64,000 bases of DNA from JAAXHV01 sp965207165 (GCA_965207165.1 OZ242265.1:248001-312000); one strand, 5' to 3'; shown: positions 50,189 to 59,186, numbered from the stretch's first letter. Notes: generated from the sequence alone by a model not told the origin. Made by a program: numbers and translations.

Positions 50189-51244
50189 TCAGTTACTGCC
50201 GCGGAGCGGACTTCCAATCCGTTCTATAAACAGGTTGATGAAGCGGGGCCAGTCGAGTTCGTACTGGACGTCAAGCTGTGCGGCTCCTTCAGCGCCGGGC
50301 CACAAGTTGCGCCCCCCAACCGATACGCCATAGTTGATCCCATGGTGAATATCAACGTCGACATATAACCGCTCCCTGGTGACAAGGGTGGGGTCGATGA
50401 GGCTTGCGACCGCAATCTGGTCATACATGAAATAAATCCGGTCCGGCTCTTTTGCAAAATGCTGCCCCAGGGTATTTTTCAGAAGCCGGGTCAGCGGGGT
50501 ATCCGTTGCCACTATTTGTTCATACCAGGCATTGGATAACGAACTTTTTCGGGATACGTTGAGCGGAGATAAATCAATCGGTATGCCCGAGCGAAGCGTG
50601 GTATACGCGGCTTCCGGGTCTACCCAGAAATTGAACTCCGCGTTTGGCGTAATATTGCCGCCACCATCCGGAAGAATCGCTATCGCTCCCCCCATAATGA
50701 CCAGCCGCTTCACATTTTCGGCAACGCCGGCATCTGCCCGGATTGCCTGGGCAACATTGGTCAACGGGCCTATGGCAACAAGCGTGATCTCTCCCGGGTT
50801 TTCCAGAACCGACCTGACCATAAAGGATGCCGCACTTTCAGCTTCCGCTTTTTTTTCGGCGTAACCGCCGGGAGGGACCGGCGCTGGTTCGTCGGAATAC
50901 CAGTTACCGTATTCACGCACTGCAAAATCACTTTTTTCGTGGACCAGCGGCATATCTGCGCCCCTGTATACCGGTATGTCAGACTGCTTTGCTATTTCAA
51001 GCATTCGTAAAACATCTGACGTGGCGCGCTCCACGCTGTCGTTACCGGCCACGGTGGTAATGCCCAGGATTTCGAATTCCGGAGACTGCAGCGCCAACAT
51101 CAGCGCCATGCTGTCATCGTAAGGAGGCATGACAAAGTCGGTATCAAAAATGATTTTGATACGGTCCTCGCCTCGTGCAACACCGGCAACCACGCCGGTA
51201 AACATATAAACGGCTATGGATAAAATAAGTAACCTTCTCAACAT
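50189..51244 (-). CDS. secreted nucleoside hydrolase
   Basis: The protein has 351 residues with a signal peptide (about 1-25, 'MLRRLLILSIAVYMFTG' then 'ARGED'), so it is probably periplasmic. The N-glycosidase fold begins with 'FDTDFVMPPYDDSMALMLAL', the calcium-binding DTD...DD motif with a longer loop than the usual DTDPGxDD. The family splits nucleosides into ribose and base. It is divergent from the ribose-type ABC importer with a shared 61-bp promoter region, which links hydrolysis outside the cytoplasm to uptake of the sugar. Base preference cannot be told. Confidence 0.88.
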   Translation of the reverse strand: MLRRLLILSIAVYMFTGVVAGVARGEDRIKIIFDTDFVMPPYDDSMALMLALQSPEFEILGITTVAGNDSVERATSDVLRMLEIAKQSDIPVYRGADMPLVHEKSDFAVREYGNWYSDEPAPVPPGGYAEKKAEAESAASFMVRSVLENPGEITLVAIGPLTNVAQAIRADAGVAENVKRLVIMGGAIAILPDGGGNITPNAEFNFWVDPEAAYTTLRSGIPIDLSPLNVSRKSSLSNAWYEQIVATDTPLTRLLKNTLGQHFAKEPDRIYFMYDQIAVASLIDPTLVTRERLYVDVDIHHGINYGVSVGGRNLWPGAEGAAQLDVQYELDWPRFINLFIERIGSPLRGSN

Positions 51245-51280
51245 GACCCCTCCTGTTTGAACGGCAGTCGATGCGACGTT

Positions 51281-51289
51281 TGTTATAAT
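51281..51289 (+). promoter_or_regulatory. extended -10 promoter of the ABC importer operon
   Basis: TGTTATAAT is a perfect extended -10 box (TGnTATAAT). No good -35 lies at 17 bp; TTGAAC at 51257-51262 is 21 bp away. Transcription would start near 51296, which makes the ATG at 51306 nearly leaderless and favours starts at 51321 or 51342. Confidence 0.65.
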
Positions 51290-51305
51290 ATGTGCCCGGT
51301 AGACT

Positions 51306-52304
51306 ATGTTGCAAACTATTATGCGGACTACGGGTTATCTTATGCGGCAAACATTGAAATTTCTGGCAGCCTTCCTGTATCTGTCTGTTGCAATATCCTG
51401 CGCTGATTCCGAACAAACTGCCCAGGGTTCCGCCCCGGGCGCAGATCGTCCAACGATTGCCCTTATCATGAAATCCCTGGCAAACGAGTTTTTTGTCACC
51501 ATGGCGGATGGGGCCAGAGCCCACCAGGAGTTAAATGATGAGCGTTACGACCTGATAATCAATGGGATCAAGAATGAAGTGGACCTCGCCCAGCAGGTTG
51601 CCCTGATTGACCAGATGATAGCCTCGAACGTGGATGCCATCGTCATCTCTCCGGCGGACTCGAAAGCGGTTGTTCCGGCGCTGGCGCGTGCGGAAGCGGC
51701 CGGTATTATCATTATCAACATAGATAACCGGCTGGAAAAAGACATACTCAGTGAATACGGCTTAACAATCCCGTTTGTCGGACCGGATAATTTCCAGGGG
51801 GCCGAAATGGTCGGCAGGCACCTGGCGTCAAAACTGGCGTCCGGGGACCAGGTCGCGATACTGGAGGGCGTGCCTACCGCGTTTAATTCGCAGCGGCGTA
51901 CCGCAGGGTTCAGAAAGGCGATGAAAGACGCGGGGATGAATATCGTGGCGCAACAAAGCGCGCAATGGGACCAGACAATGGCAGTCACGGTAACGGCCGC
52001 GATCCTGGTGCAACACCCCGACCTGGCTGCGATTTTGTGCAGTAACGACAACATGGCGCTGGGCGCGGCGGCGGCCGTCTCGCAGGCCGGCAAGGAAGAC
52101 CAGGTGCAGATAGTCGGGTTTGACAATATTAGCGCGCTGCACGACCTCATCAGGGGCGGCAACGTCCTGGCAACCGTAGACCAGCATGCGGACCTGCTGG
52201 CCGTGTACGGCATCGAATTCGCGCTGGAGGCCTTGCAGTCCGATTTGCCCCTGGAAGACAAGACAACTCCTGTTGACCTGATCACCGGAACCTCCATAGA
52301 GTAA
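51306..52304 (+). CDS. sugar ABC transporter substrate-binding lipoprotein (ribose type)
   Basis: The protein has up to 332 residues of the RbsB/periplasmic-binding-protein type I family: 'IALIMKSLANEFFVTMADGARAH' at the start of the fold, 'IDQMIASNVDAIVISPADSKAVV', 'VAILEGVPTAFNSQRRTAGF' and 'AILCSNDNMALGAAAAV'. The lipobox 'VAISC' gives a lipid-anchored Cys. Start choice is uncertain: ATG at 51306, 51321 or 51342 are in frame, and the last puts the lipobox 20 residues in. The ligand is a sugar, probably ribose or a nucleoside. The ATPase starts 8 bp after its stop. Confidence 0.92.
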   Translation: MLQTIMRTTGYLMRQTLKFLAAFLYLSVAISCADSEQTAQGSAPGADRPTIALIMKSLANEFFVTMADGARAHQELNDERYDLIINGIKNEVDLAQQVALIDQMIASNVDAIVISPADSKAVVPALARAEAAGIIIINIDNRLEKDILSEYGLTIPFVGPDNFQGAEMVGRHLASKLASGDQVAILEGVPTAFNSQRRTAGFRKAMKDAGMNIVAQQSAQWDQTMAVTVTAAILVQHPDLAAILCSNDNMALGAAAAVSQAGKEDQVQIVGFDNISALHDLIRGGNVLATVDQHADLLAVYGIEFALEALQSDLPLEDKTTPVDLITGTSIE

Positions 52305-52311
52305 CCAGGGG

Positions 52312-53838
52312 ATGGCGGCGGCTCGTTTAAGTATTCAAAACCTTCACAAGTCGTTTTCAGTACCTGTCCTGACTGGTATCAATCTGGCCGTCAAGCGCGG
52401 GGAAATACATGGACTCGTTGGTGAGAATGGCGCCGGCAAGACCACGTTCGGCAGTATCCTGGCCGGCTTTGTCAGCAAGGACAACGGCATGATAACCCTG
52501 GACGGGGTTGCATACGAACCGTCCGGTCCGAAAGACGCTTTTGAGGCCGGTATCTCCTGTGCCGCGCAGGAATTGAGTTTGATCAATCCCCTGAGCGTTA
52601 CGGAAAATATCGCCTTGCGAAAATTGCCCCATAGTTGTTCCGTTATCTCCGGTCAGGAACTCGAACAGCGAACCCGTTCGATACTGCAGCGTGTCGGCCT
52701 GGGGTCTCTCGACCCGAACACGCGCACCGGGACACTGGGCCTGGCTGAGCGCCAGTTGGTGGAATTTGCCAAGTCGGTCTTCCTGGATTGCAGGGTACTG
52801 ATCCTGGATGAGCCGACGGCCGCCCTCACGGCACAACAAGCCTCTGTTCTGCACGAAATCGTCACCGGGCTGGCTGCGTCCGGGACATCGGTTATTTACA
52901 TCAGTCACCGCTTACAGGACGTACTGGAGGTATCGGATAACGTTACCGTTCTCAGGGACGGGCGTATCGTAACTACCGCTCCCGCCGGTTCCATGGCCGT
53001 AGCCGAGCTTATGGAATACATGAGCGGCGATTTTCAAACCGGAAACAAAACCACGCTGTCCACCGCCGCGCAGACACCGGAACCTGTTCTTGAAGTGGAG
53101 CACATAACCACTGAAGAACTGCCCCATGAGATAAGTTTCACGGCCCAGGCAGGAGAGATAATCGGTATCGCCGGGTTGTCGGGTTCGGGTCGCAGCGAGT
53201 TGTTGAATGCCCTGTTCGGTCTGACCCCGTTGACGGGCGGCGCTGTCAGCCGGCACTCGGCAGGCGGAAAAGCACGTATCAGCAACCCGGGAACGGCAAA
53301 AAGATCAGGGATGGCATACCTGGGCGAAGACCGGCAATCCATGGGCTTGTACCCGGGCCATCCGGTGTTGACAAACATGATGATACCCGGAGACCTGCAA
53401 GGTGTTGCTTCGATGTCCCTGCTTGATAACAGGCGTGAGGCCGCTGCCGGGGAAAAACTGGTCGAAGAGTTGAGCGTTAAATGTGACGGCCTGGACCAGG
53501 ATATAGATCAGCTCAGCGGAGGGAACCAGCAAAAAATACTGATTGCCAGGTGGTTGTACTGTAATTCGGACATATTCCTGTTTGACGAACCCACGCGAGG
53601 GATCGACGTCGGCACGAAAAACATGATATATAACCTGATGTTCGATTTGCGCCATGAGGGCAAGACCATACTGTTTACGTCCAGCGAAATTGAGGAACTC
53701 ATGGCAGTAAGCGGTCGCATATTGGTTTTATCCAAGCGCAAGCTGGTAGCAACATTCATAGCGGATAACTGGTCCGAGACGGAGATACTGGCAGCCTGTT
53801 TCAGGGAATTCACAACGCGCACCCCGCATGTGCATTAG
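52312..53838 (+). CDS. sugar ABC transporter ATP-binding protein, double domain (RbsA type)
   Basis: The protein has 508 residues with two nucleotide-binding domains. The first has Walker A 'GENGAGKTTFGSIL' and 'LDEPTAALT'; the second has a degenerate Walker A 'GLSGSGRSELLNALFG' and signature 'QLSGGNQQKILIARWL'. This is the usual RbsA/MglA/XylG arrangement. It energises the permease encoded 54 bp downstream. Confidence 0.93.
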   Translation: MAAARLSIQNLHKSFSVPVLTGINLAVKRGEIHGLVGENGAGKTTFGSILAGFVSKDNGMITLDGVAYEPSGPKDAFEAGISCAAQELSLINPLSVTENIALRKLPHSCSVISGQELEQRTRSILQRVGLGSLDPNTRTGTLGLAERQLVEFAKSVFLDCRVLILDEPTAALTAQQASVLHEIVTGLAASGTSVIYISHRLQDVLEVSDNVTVLRDGRIVTTAPAGSMAVAELMEYMSGDFQTGNKTTLSTAAQTPEPVLEVEHITTEELPHEISFTAQAGEIIGIAGLSGSGRSELLNALFGLTPLTGGAVSRHSAGGKARISNPGTAKRSGMAYLGEDRQSMGLYPGHPVLTNMMIPGDLQGVASMSLLDNRREAAAGEKLVEELSVKCDGLDQDIDQLSGGNQQKILIARWLYCNSDIFLFDEPTRGIDVGTKNMIYNLMFDLRHEGKTILFTSSEIEELMAVSGRILVLSKRKLVATFIADNWSETEILAACFREFTTRTPHVH

Positions 53839-53892
53839 AGCGGATACGGCCAGGCGTTATTCCCCGGGTTACAACATGAGAATTCCAGTCTT

Positions 53893-54837
53893 ATGAGATC
53901 ACTCGTAAAGGAAAATTTTATTTTTGCCTCCCTGCTCCTGCTGATTGTTTTTTTTGGCCTGGTCGCGGACAACTTTTTTTCACTTGTCACCCTCAGGACA
54001 ATTCTTAACCAGTTGCCGGCGTTGACGGTGGTCACCGTCGGCATGACACTTGTGCTGATAGTCGGCGGTATCGACCTGTCCGTCGGTTCTGTCCTGGGAT
54101 TCTGCGCCACGATAGTCGGCATGGCGATGATGAACTGGGATTTTTCCATCGTTACCGCATGTTTCCTGGCAATTGGCGCAGGCATAATCTGTGGCTCCGT
54201 GAACGGTCTCCTGGCGTCATACCTGGCCCTGCCTTCCTTTATCGTTACCCTGGGTATGCTGGAAATGGCCCGCGGCATGGCCTATATCACTACGGACTCG
54301 CAGACTATGTATATCGGTGCGTCGATTCAGAAACTCGCGCTGCCGATTTCAGGGACGGGCGTCTCCCCGGCGCTCGTAATTGCGCTTTCGACCGTTGTTG
54401 CGGCCCAGTTCATTTTGACCAGGACAGTACCCGGACGTCATATCGTAGCCGTGGGCGCCAACACCCGGGCCGCAAGGATGTCCGGCATTGATACAAAGCT
54501 TTACCGTATGGTTGTGCTGGCCGTATCAGGGGCGCTGGCAGGTCTTGGCGGCATATTCAATGCCGCTTACCTGGGGGCAGCCGACCCGAACGCGGGCGCC
54601 GGCATGGAGTTGGCGGCAATTGCCGCGGCCGTCATAGGCGGTACCAGCCTGATGGGAGGGCGCGGCAGCGTTGCCGGGGCATTCGCAGGGGTGCTTATCA
54701 TCGCGATATTACAGAACGGACTGGCGCAGCTCGGCGTATCGGAACCTGCCAAACGCCTGATCACAGGAAGCGTGATAATTATCGCGGTATTTATCGACAG
54801 CTGGCGCATCCGCAGGGACAGGATACGAACTGGGTAA
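53893..54837 (+). CDS. sugar ABC transporter permease (RbsC type)
   Basis: The protein has 314 residues with about ten membrane segments. Family hallmarks are 'VTVGMTLVLIVGGIDLSVGSVLGF' (the EAA-related GGIDLSVG segment), 'GLLASYLALPSFIVTLGML' and 'AAVIGGTSLMGGRGSVAGAFAG'. A single gene implies a homodimeric channel, as for ribose. It completes the binding protein-ATPase-permease operon. Confidence 0.93.
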   Translation: MRSLVKENFIFASLLLLIVFFGLVADNFFSLVTLRTILNQLPALTVVTVGMTLVLIVGGIDLSVGSVLGFCATIVGMAMMNWDFSIVTACFLAIGAGIICGSVNGLLASYLALPSFIVTLGMLEMARGMAYITTDSQTMYIGASIQKLALPISGTGVSPALVIALSTVVAAQFILTRTVPGRHIVAVGANTRAARMSGIDTKLYRMVVLAVSGALAGLGGIFNAAYLGAADPNAGAGMELAAIAAAVIGGTSLMGGRGSVAGAFAGVLIIAILQNGLAQLGVSEPAKRLITGSVIIIAVFIDSWRIRRDRIRTG

Positions 54838-54849
54838 AGCGTTACCTGG

Positions 54850-56097
54850 TCAGGATTTTAAATCCTGCTGTTTCTGCCGCGGGGGTTTCATTACGGCAAC
54901 GGCGATGATAACGATCAGCATCAGCGCCGCATTCAACTGGAACGCCATGGAAAAACCGCCCGCCTTGTCGCCGATATAGCCTGCAACGATGGGCCCCAGC
55001 ATGGCAATTGTAGTCATGAAGTTCATGGTGCCGAGTATTTCCGGGTTGTCTTTCTCTCCGAAGTAATTCAGCAGCAGCAGGGCGGTAGCCAGGAAGCACA
55101 TGCCGAAACCGAAACCCTCACCGACCGCAAAGATAACGAGAGCTGCCGGATTGTCGGCGACAGAGAGGGCAACCATGCCGATCATCTCGCCGATTAACGC
55201 CGCAACCAGGAGCCACTTGGGATCAATCCGGGTGGCGATTATGCCTCCCAGGGCGCGGGACATGGCATTCACCGCGCCGTCGGCGCTGAGGGCCAGAGTG
55301 GCCAGCGCCGTCGATATGCCCAGCATGCCAAGATGGGTAAAGGCCCAGCTGTTCATCGTCAGGGTACAGAACAGTGTCATCGTCAGGGCGGCGACAATCA
55401 CGTAATACTGGGGCGTGCGCAGTGCGTCCCGGTAGCGCCAGTCAGTTTTCGTCTTGAACACCTTGTCGGAGGTTTTCTCTTCACCCGGAGCGTTTGCGGC
55501 ATCTGCCTCGTCATTTTCCGAAGACCGGTTGTCGATGAAGGCGATGGCGAGCACCATGAGCGCCAGGACGGCCGCGGCCATGGACCACCAGTGGACCCGC
55601 CAGGAATCCGTATGGGTGACGATGATGGTTACGATCGGCGGGCCGGCGACCGCGCCCAGTCCGCCCAGGGTCATGTACAGGCCGATGGCGAATGAACGCC
55701 TGTCGGGCAGCCAGTCGTTGATCAGGTGGATACCCGGCACCGTCGCGCACAGGGCATAGCCCAGGCCCAGCAGACTCGCGCCGAGCCAGTACTGGTATAA
55801 CCAGGAACCGGTGGAAATAAGGACGAAGCCGCAGCCCATGGTTACGGAACCGATGACGTAGGTCGCCTTGATGCCGAAGCGCCGGATGGTCCAGGCGGGG
55901 AGGGTGCCTGCCAGTCCCACCAGCAATGCCAGCAGGGAAAATCCGGTGCCGGCCTGGGACCAGGTCCAGGAAAACTCCTCGATCATGTAGGGCAGCACGA
56001 CCCCCAGTGAACTGAAGGTGGACGCCGTGATGAAAAAGAAAAATGCGCTGGCGAGGGCGAACATCCACCAGCGTTTATATGCAGTCGATCCTGTCAT
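54850..56097 (-). CDS. major facilitator superfamily transporter
   Basis: The protein has 415 residues with twelve predicted membrane helices and the central cytoplasmic loop (residues about 196-215, rich in Asp, Glu and Lys) of MFS carriers. Conserved MFS elements are 'GLGYALCATVPGIHLINDWLPDRRSFAIGLYM' in the first half, read here as 'LINDWLPDRRSFAIGLYM'. It resembles the monocarboxylate/oxalate-formate antiporter subgroup. It converges with the ABC permease gene, with only 12 bp between the stops. Confidence 0.9.
   Translation of the reverse strand: MTGSTAYKRWWMFALASAFFFFITASTFSSLGVVLPYMIEEFSWTWSQAGTGFSLLALLVGLAGTLPAWTIRRFGIKATYVIGSVTMGCGFVLISTGSWLYQYWLGASLLGLGYALCATVPGIHLINDWLPDRRSFAIGLYMTLGGLGAVAGPPIVTIIVTHTDSWRVHWWSMAAAVLALMVLAIAFIDNRSSENDEADAANAPGEEKTSDKVFKTKTDWRYRDALRTPQYYVIVAALTMTLFCTLTMNSWAFTHLGMLGISTALATLALSADGAVNAMSRALGGIIATRIDPKWLLVAALIGEMIGMVALSVADNPAALVIFAVGEGFGFGMCFLATALLLLNYFGEKDNPEILGTMNFMTTIAMLGPIVAGYIGDKAGGFSMAFQLNAALMLIVIIAVAVMKPPRQKQQDLKS
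54851..54867. terminator. hairpin between convergent permease and MFS genes
   Basis: CAGGATTT and AAATCCTG pair around one base. The hairpin lies just after the permease stop and inside the last codons of the MFS gene. It could serve as a weak bidirectional terminator; no long T run follows. Confidence 0.45.
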
Positions 56098-56105
56098 TAG
56101 TCAGG

Positions 56106-56918
56106 TTAATTCCCTGTTTGGAATACCACGCTGGTCATGCTCAGTGATTTGTGCACGATAAAATCAGTTTCGAGTGTTACCTCATCGGTATCTGCGCGGG
56201 CGCCCATGGCATACAGCAGTGGGCAAAAATGTTCTGCTGAAGGTACCGAGAGGGCCGCATCCTGGCCGTAGCGCCGGTATTCGCAGACGCCTTGCGGGTC
56301 ATCTCCCAGTACATGCTCCTTGATCCGGTCGTTGAACCGTACCGCCCAGTCAAAGGCGGGAGCAGCGGGGTTCAGCCAGTCCATCAAGGCCAGGTTATGC
56401 ACGATATTGCCGCTGCCCATAATCAGGATTCCCTCTTCCCGCAAAGGACGCAGGCGCTGTCCCAGTTCGTAATGCCGGGGCAGCGGTTGACTCAGGTCAA
56501 GGCTGAGCTGGACAACCGGGATATCCGCATCCGGAAAAGCCTTGATCAGGACACACCAGGTACCGTGGTCCAGCCCCCACGACCGGTCCATCTGAACGGG
56601 GTGCGGATCCAGTAGTTCACATACCCGTTGCGCCAGTTGGGGACTCCCCGGCGCAGGGTAGTAAAGGTCGAATAACGGCGCCGGCAGGGGCGGGCCGAAG
56701 TCGTGGATTGTTTGCGGCTTTTCCATGGCGGTTACCGCACAGCCGTGCGTGTACCAGTGGGCCGAGATGACCAGTATGGCTTTGGGACGTTCCATCGAGT
56801 TGACGATACGGCGCCAGGCCCGGGTGGACTCATTGTCCTCAAGGGCATTGGCAGGGCTGCCGTGGCCGATGAAGACAACAGGCATTATGGACTCAGTGGA
56901 ATGTTGAGAGGCTTGCAT
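56106..56918 (-). CDS. LigB-type extradiol dioxygenase (4,5-DOPA dioxygenase family)
   Basis: The protein has up to 270 residues (259 if started at the ATG at 56885, as the family N-terminus 'PVVFIGHGSPANALEDN' suggests). His in 'IGHGSP', 'ISAHWYT' and the late 'GSGNIVHNL' are the family's metal ligands. E. coli YgiD is the closest kind of enzyme I know; it opens catechol rings in vitro. It follows the MFS gene (9 bp), possibly one operon. Confidence 0.88.
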   Translation of the reverse strand: MQASQHSTESIMPVVFIGHGSPANALEDNESTRAWRRIVNSMERPKAILVISAHWYTHGCAVTAMEKPQTIHDFGPPLPAPLFDLYYPAPGSPQLAQRVCELLDPHPVQMDRSWGLDHGTWCVLIKAFPDADIPVVQLSLDLSQPLPRHYELGQRLRPLREEGILIMGSGNIVHNLALMDWLNPAAPAFDWAVRFNDRIKEHVLGDDPQGVCEYRRYGQDAALSVPSAEHFCPLLYAMGARADTDEVTLETDFIVHKSLSMTSVVFQTGN

Positions 56919-56969
56919 CGAGCAAGAATATATTTATCCATCTCTTGTTTCAAAATTATATTATGCTAC

Positions 56970-56990
56970 CATATGTATACACATTATATG
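56970..56990. promoter_or_regulatory. possible toxin-antitoxin autoregulatory site
   Basis: CATAT (56970-56974) and ATATG (56986-56990) are inverted around an AT-rich 11-bp centre, in an AT-rich stretch 13 bp upstream of the antitoxin ATG at 57004. Antitoxins of this kind usually repress their own promoter, so a binding site is expected here; the symmetry is weak. Confidence 0.35.
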
Positions 56991-57003
56991 CGGGATTACT
57001 CTC

Positions 57004-57324
57004 ATGTTGTCTTTTGGAATAAGAGATCTACGAGAAAAAATAGGAGCTTACGCTGCACAGGCTGAAGCAGGCGCAATCAGTGTCATTACCCGAAACGGTA
57101 CGCCGCTGACTGTTAATATCCCTTTTGATGAGACGCTGATCAACCTGGGCGCACACAAGGCGCTTGCTGTAAAACTGTACCAGGAAGGTGTATTGACGCT
57201 CAATAAGGCATCGAAACTGGCCGATATACCGATGGATGAATTTATTGCGGTACTGGGTTCGGCAGGCGTTTCCGTGATCGGCTACGGTGTTGACGATGTC
57301 CAGAGGGAACTGGATAAGTTTTGA
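57004..57324 (+). CDS. antitoxin: Phd-like N-terminus joined to UPF0175 domain
   Basis: The protein has 106 residues. Residues 1-40 resemble a Phd/YefM DNA-binding arm ('GIRDLREKIGAYAAQAEAG' then 'ISVITRNGTPLTVNIPFDE'). Residues 50-100 are the UPF0175 domain ('AVKLYQEGVLTLNKASKLADIPMDEFIAVL' read here as 'LTLNKASKLADIPMDEF'). Both parts are known antitoxin modules; joining them in one short protein is less common. It overlaps the toxin start by 4 bases. Confidence 0.82.
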   Translation: MLSFGIRDLREKIGAYAAQAEAGAISVITRNGTPLTVNIPFDETLINLGAHKALAVKLYQEGVLTLNKASKLADIPMDEFIAVLGSAGVSVIGYGVDDVQRELDKF

Positions 57325-57815
57325 AGCCGGAAATCGTCGTTGTCGACACAAGCCCACTGATTGCGTTGGCAGTAATGGGCTTGTTGCCCGCTTTACGCAG
57401 TCTTTTTAATACTGTCCTGGTCCCCTCTGCCGTCGTCAGGGAATGTCTCGATGACATATCCAAGCCCATGGCTGAAAATATTGGAGATGCATTGGTACAC
57501 AACTTGTTGGTAGAGCAGTCCGTCACGGATCAGGACTATTGCGAACTTCTGGCCCAGGTGCTGGATCATGGTGAAGCAGAGACAATCGCACTGGCAAAAG
57601 AGATGAATGTCATGGCCTTGATCGATGAAGTAACGGCCCGAAAAATAGCTGCACGCGAAGATATAGATTTCGCGGGCAGCTTGTATGTATTAATCAGGGC
57701 GAGACAGGAAAACCTTGTTCCGGCGGTCACTCCATTACTGGACAAGTTACTTCAGCATGGTTACCACCTGGATAAATCTCTTGTTCAGTTCGTAGTGGAC
57801 ACATGTGGGGAATGA
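57321..57815 (+). CDS. PIN-domain toxin (DUF3368)
   Basis: The protein has 164 residues and starts at TTG overlapping the antitoxin TGA. The PIN fold acidic residues appear in 'VVVDTSPLIAL', 'LDHGEAETIALA' and 'ALIDEVTARKIA', consistent with a Mg2+-dependent RNase such as VapC. DUF3368 proteins are the usual partners of UPF0175 antitoxins. The gene order antitoxin-toxin with overlap is standard. Confidence 0.85.
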   Translation: MKPEIVVVDTSPLIALAVMGLLPALRSLFNTVLVPSAVVRECLDDISKPMAENIGDALVHNLLVEQSVTDQDYCELLAQVLDHGEAETIALAKEMNVMALIDEVTARKIAAREDIDFAGSLYVLIRARQENLVPAVTPLLDKLLQHGYHLDKSLVQFVVDTCGE

Positions 57816-57830
57816 ATACAAGGAGAATCG

Positions 57831-59186
57831 TTACTCACTGGTCATAGTAACGGGGTTCAATACCCCTATCTGTGTCAAAAAACCAAGGTTGTCCGGTGTC
57901 ACCCAGTCTGCGGTAATCCTGTTGTTTTCGATCCGGTAGATGGATATCCCGGACAATTCGACTTCCGAACTGGTGGGTTCCTCTCCCATGAACGAGCTTA
58001 CGTGCCGGCCGGACGCGGACCAGCGCACCGTAACCTTGTCCCCGTCGCACAGGGTATCGTGCATGGTGAAGCGCCAGCCCGCGAAGCTGTCGTTGTTTTT
58101 TTGCACGATGGCCTTGATACCCTCAAGCCCCTGCGGGACACCGGGGTATTCAAAGTGGATATCTTCAGCAAACACTTCGTCCAGCACATCCATATTAGCG
58201 CCGCTGAACCCCTGGTAGAAAAGCTTTTCAACCAGCGTCTTGTTGGCGGCGCCGCACCCCGGCGCAGGGCTGATCAGATGGGGCGGCAATTGCGCAATCA
58301 GACTTTCCGGCACACCCAGTGAACGCGGTCCGAAAATCCCGAAGCCCGGGCCGCGGGTCCACCATAACAGCATCTCGCCGCCATAATCGGGGAATTCCCC
58401 GGTCATGCCCTTGATGATTTCAGGTAACGGCACTCCCGGCCGGGCGTAGGATTGATAGACCTGCATGTAGCGGATGGCTTCATCAATCAGACCGGCGTCG
58501 CCGTTGGGGCCGTGGCCGGGGTAGACCGTCTTTATGGGACCGGCGGTTTTCACCAGTTGCAACGCTTTAATCCAGCCGGACGGGTTGTTCAGGTCGGCAA
58601 AATAACTGTGCGTGCGGGAAAATATAAGGTCGCCGACAACAAGGGCTTGCCGTGAAGGCACGTAATAGGCGACGGAATGTACGACTTCGTTGGGAGGCAG
58701 GTCTATCAGGCGTATTTCCTCCCCTTCCAGCAGGAGTCTGTCATCGCTGAATACATCGGGTATGACCGGTTCCAGCGGTATGTCGGCGCCCATCATGGGT
58801 TGCCAGTGGATCCACTTGGCCGCGAACTGGTTGGCGATTTCATCCCGGGTGCCCTTGCGGGCGAGCACTCTTGCCCCCGGGAACCGTTCCAGGATGGTTC
58901 CCAGGCCCCAGTAATGGTCGGGGTGGCCGTGGGTAATGAAGATATGGGTCAGTTCCCTGCCGGATTCCAGGATCATGTCCGCAACCTGTTGCGCGTCCGA
59001 TGGTTTCCATTGCGCATCAATCAGTACGGCCTGTTTTTCTCCCAGGATGATGACCGACTTTTCGCCGATACCACTGTTTTTTGCATCATAGGACAGTATT
59101 TCAAGTGGCGCAGCGGAGGGCAGTACGGAGTACGCGCACAGGAGAAGGGAAAATAAAAATCCGGATCTGAGCTTGATATTGTTCAT
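57831..59186 (-). CDS. secreted metallo-beta-lactamase-fold hydrolase with C-terminal SnoaL-like domain
   Basis: The protein has 451 residues with a signal peptide (about 1-25). Residues 30-260 are a metallo-beta-lactamase fold with the zinc motif 'THGHPDHYWG' and later 'VYPGHGPNGD'. Residues 310-450 form a SnoaL/NTF2-like domain ('VDEVFAEDIHFEYPGVPQGLEG', read here as 'EVFAEDIHFEYPGVPQ'). The two-domain arrangement is unusual. The hydrolase part could act on lactones, thioesters or other esters. The stop lies 15 bp from the PIN toxin gene stop. Confidence 0.87.
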   Translation of the reverse strand: MNNIKLRSGFLFSLLLCAYSVLPSAAPLEILSYDAKNSGIGEKSVIILGEKQAVLIDAQWKPSDAQQVADMILESGRELTHIFITHGHPDHYWGLGTILERFPGARVLARKGTRDEIANQFAAKWIHWQPMMGADIPLEPVIPDVFSDDRLLLEGEEIRLIDLPPNEVVHSVAYYVPSRQALVVGDLIFSRTHSYFADLNNPSGWIKALQLVKTAGPIKTVYPGHGPNGDAGLIDEAIRYMQVYQSYARPGVPLPEIIKGMTGEFPDYGGEMLLWWTRGPGFGIFGPRSLGVPESLIAQLPPHLISPAPGCGAANKTLVEKLFYQGFSGANMDVLDEVFAEDIHFEYPGVPQGLEGIKAIVQKNNDSFAGWRFTMHDTLCDGDKVTVRWSASGRHVSSFMGEEPTSSEVELSGISIYRIENNRITADWVTPDNLGFLTQIGVLNPVTMTSE

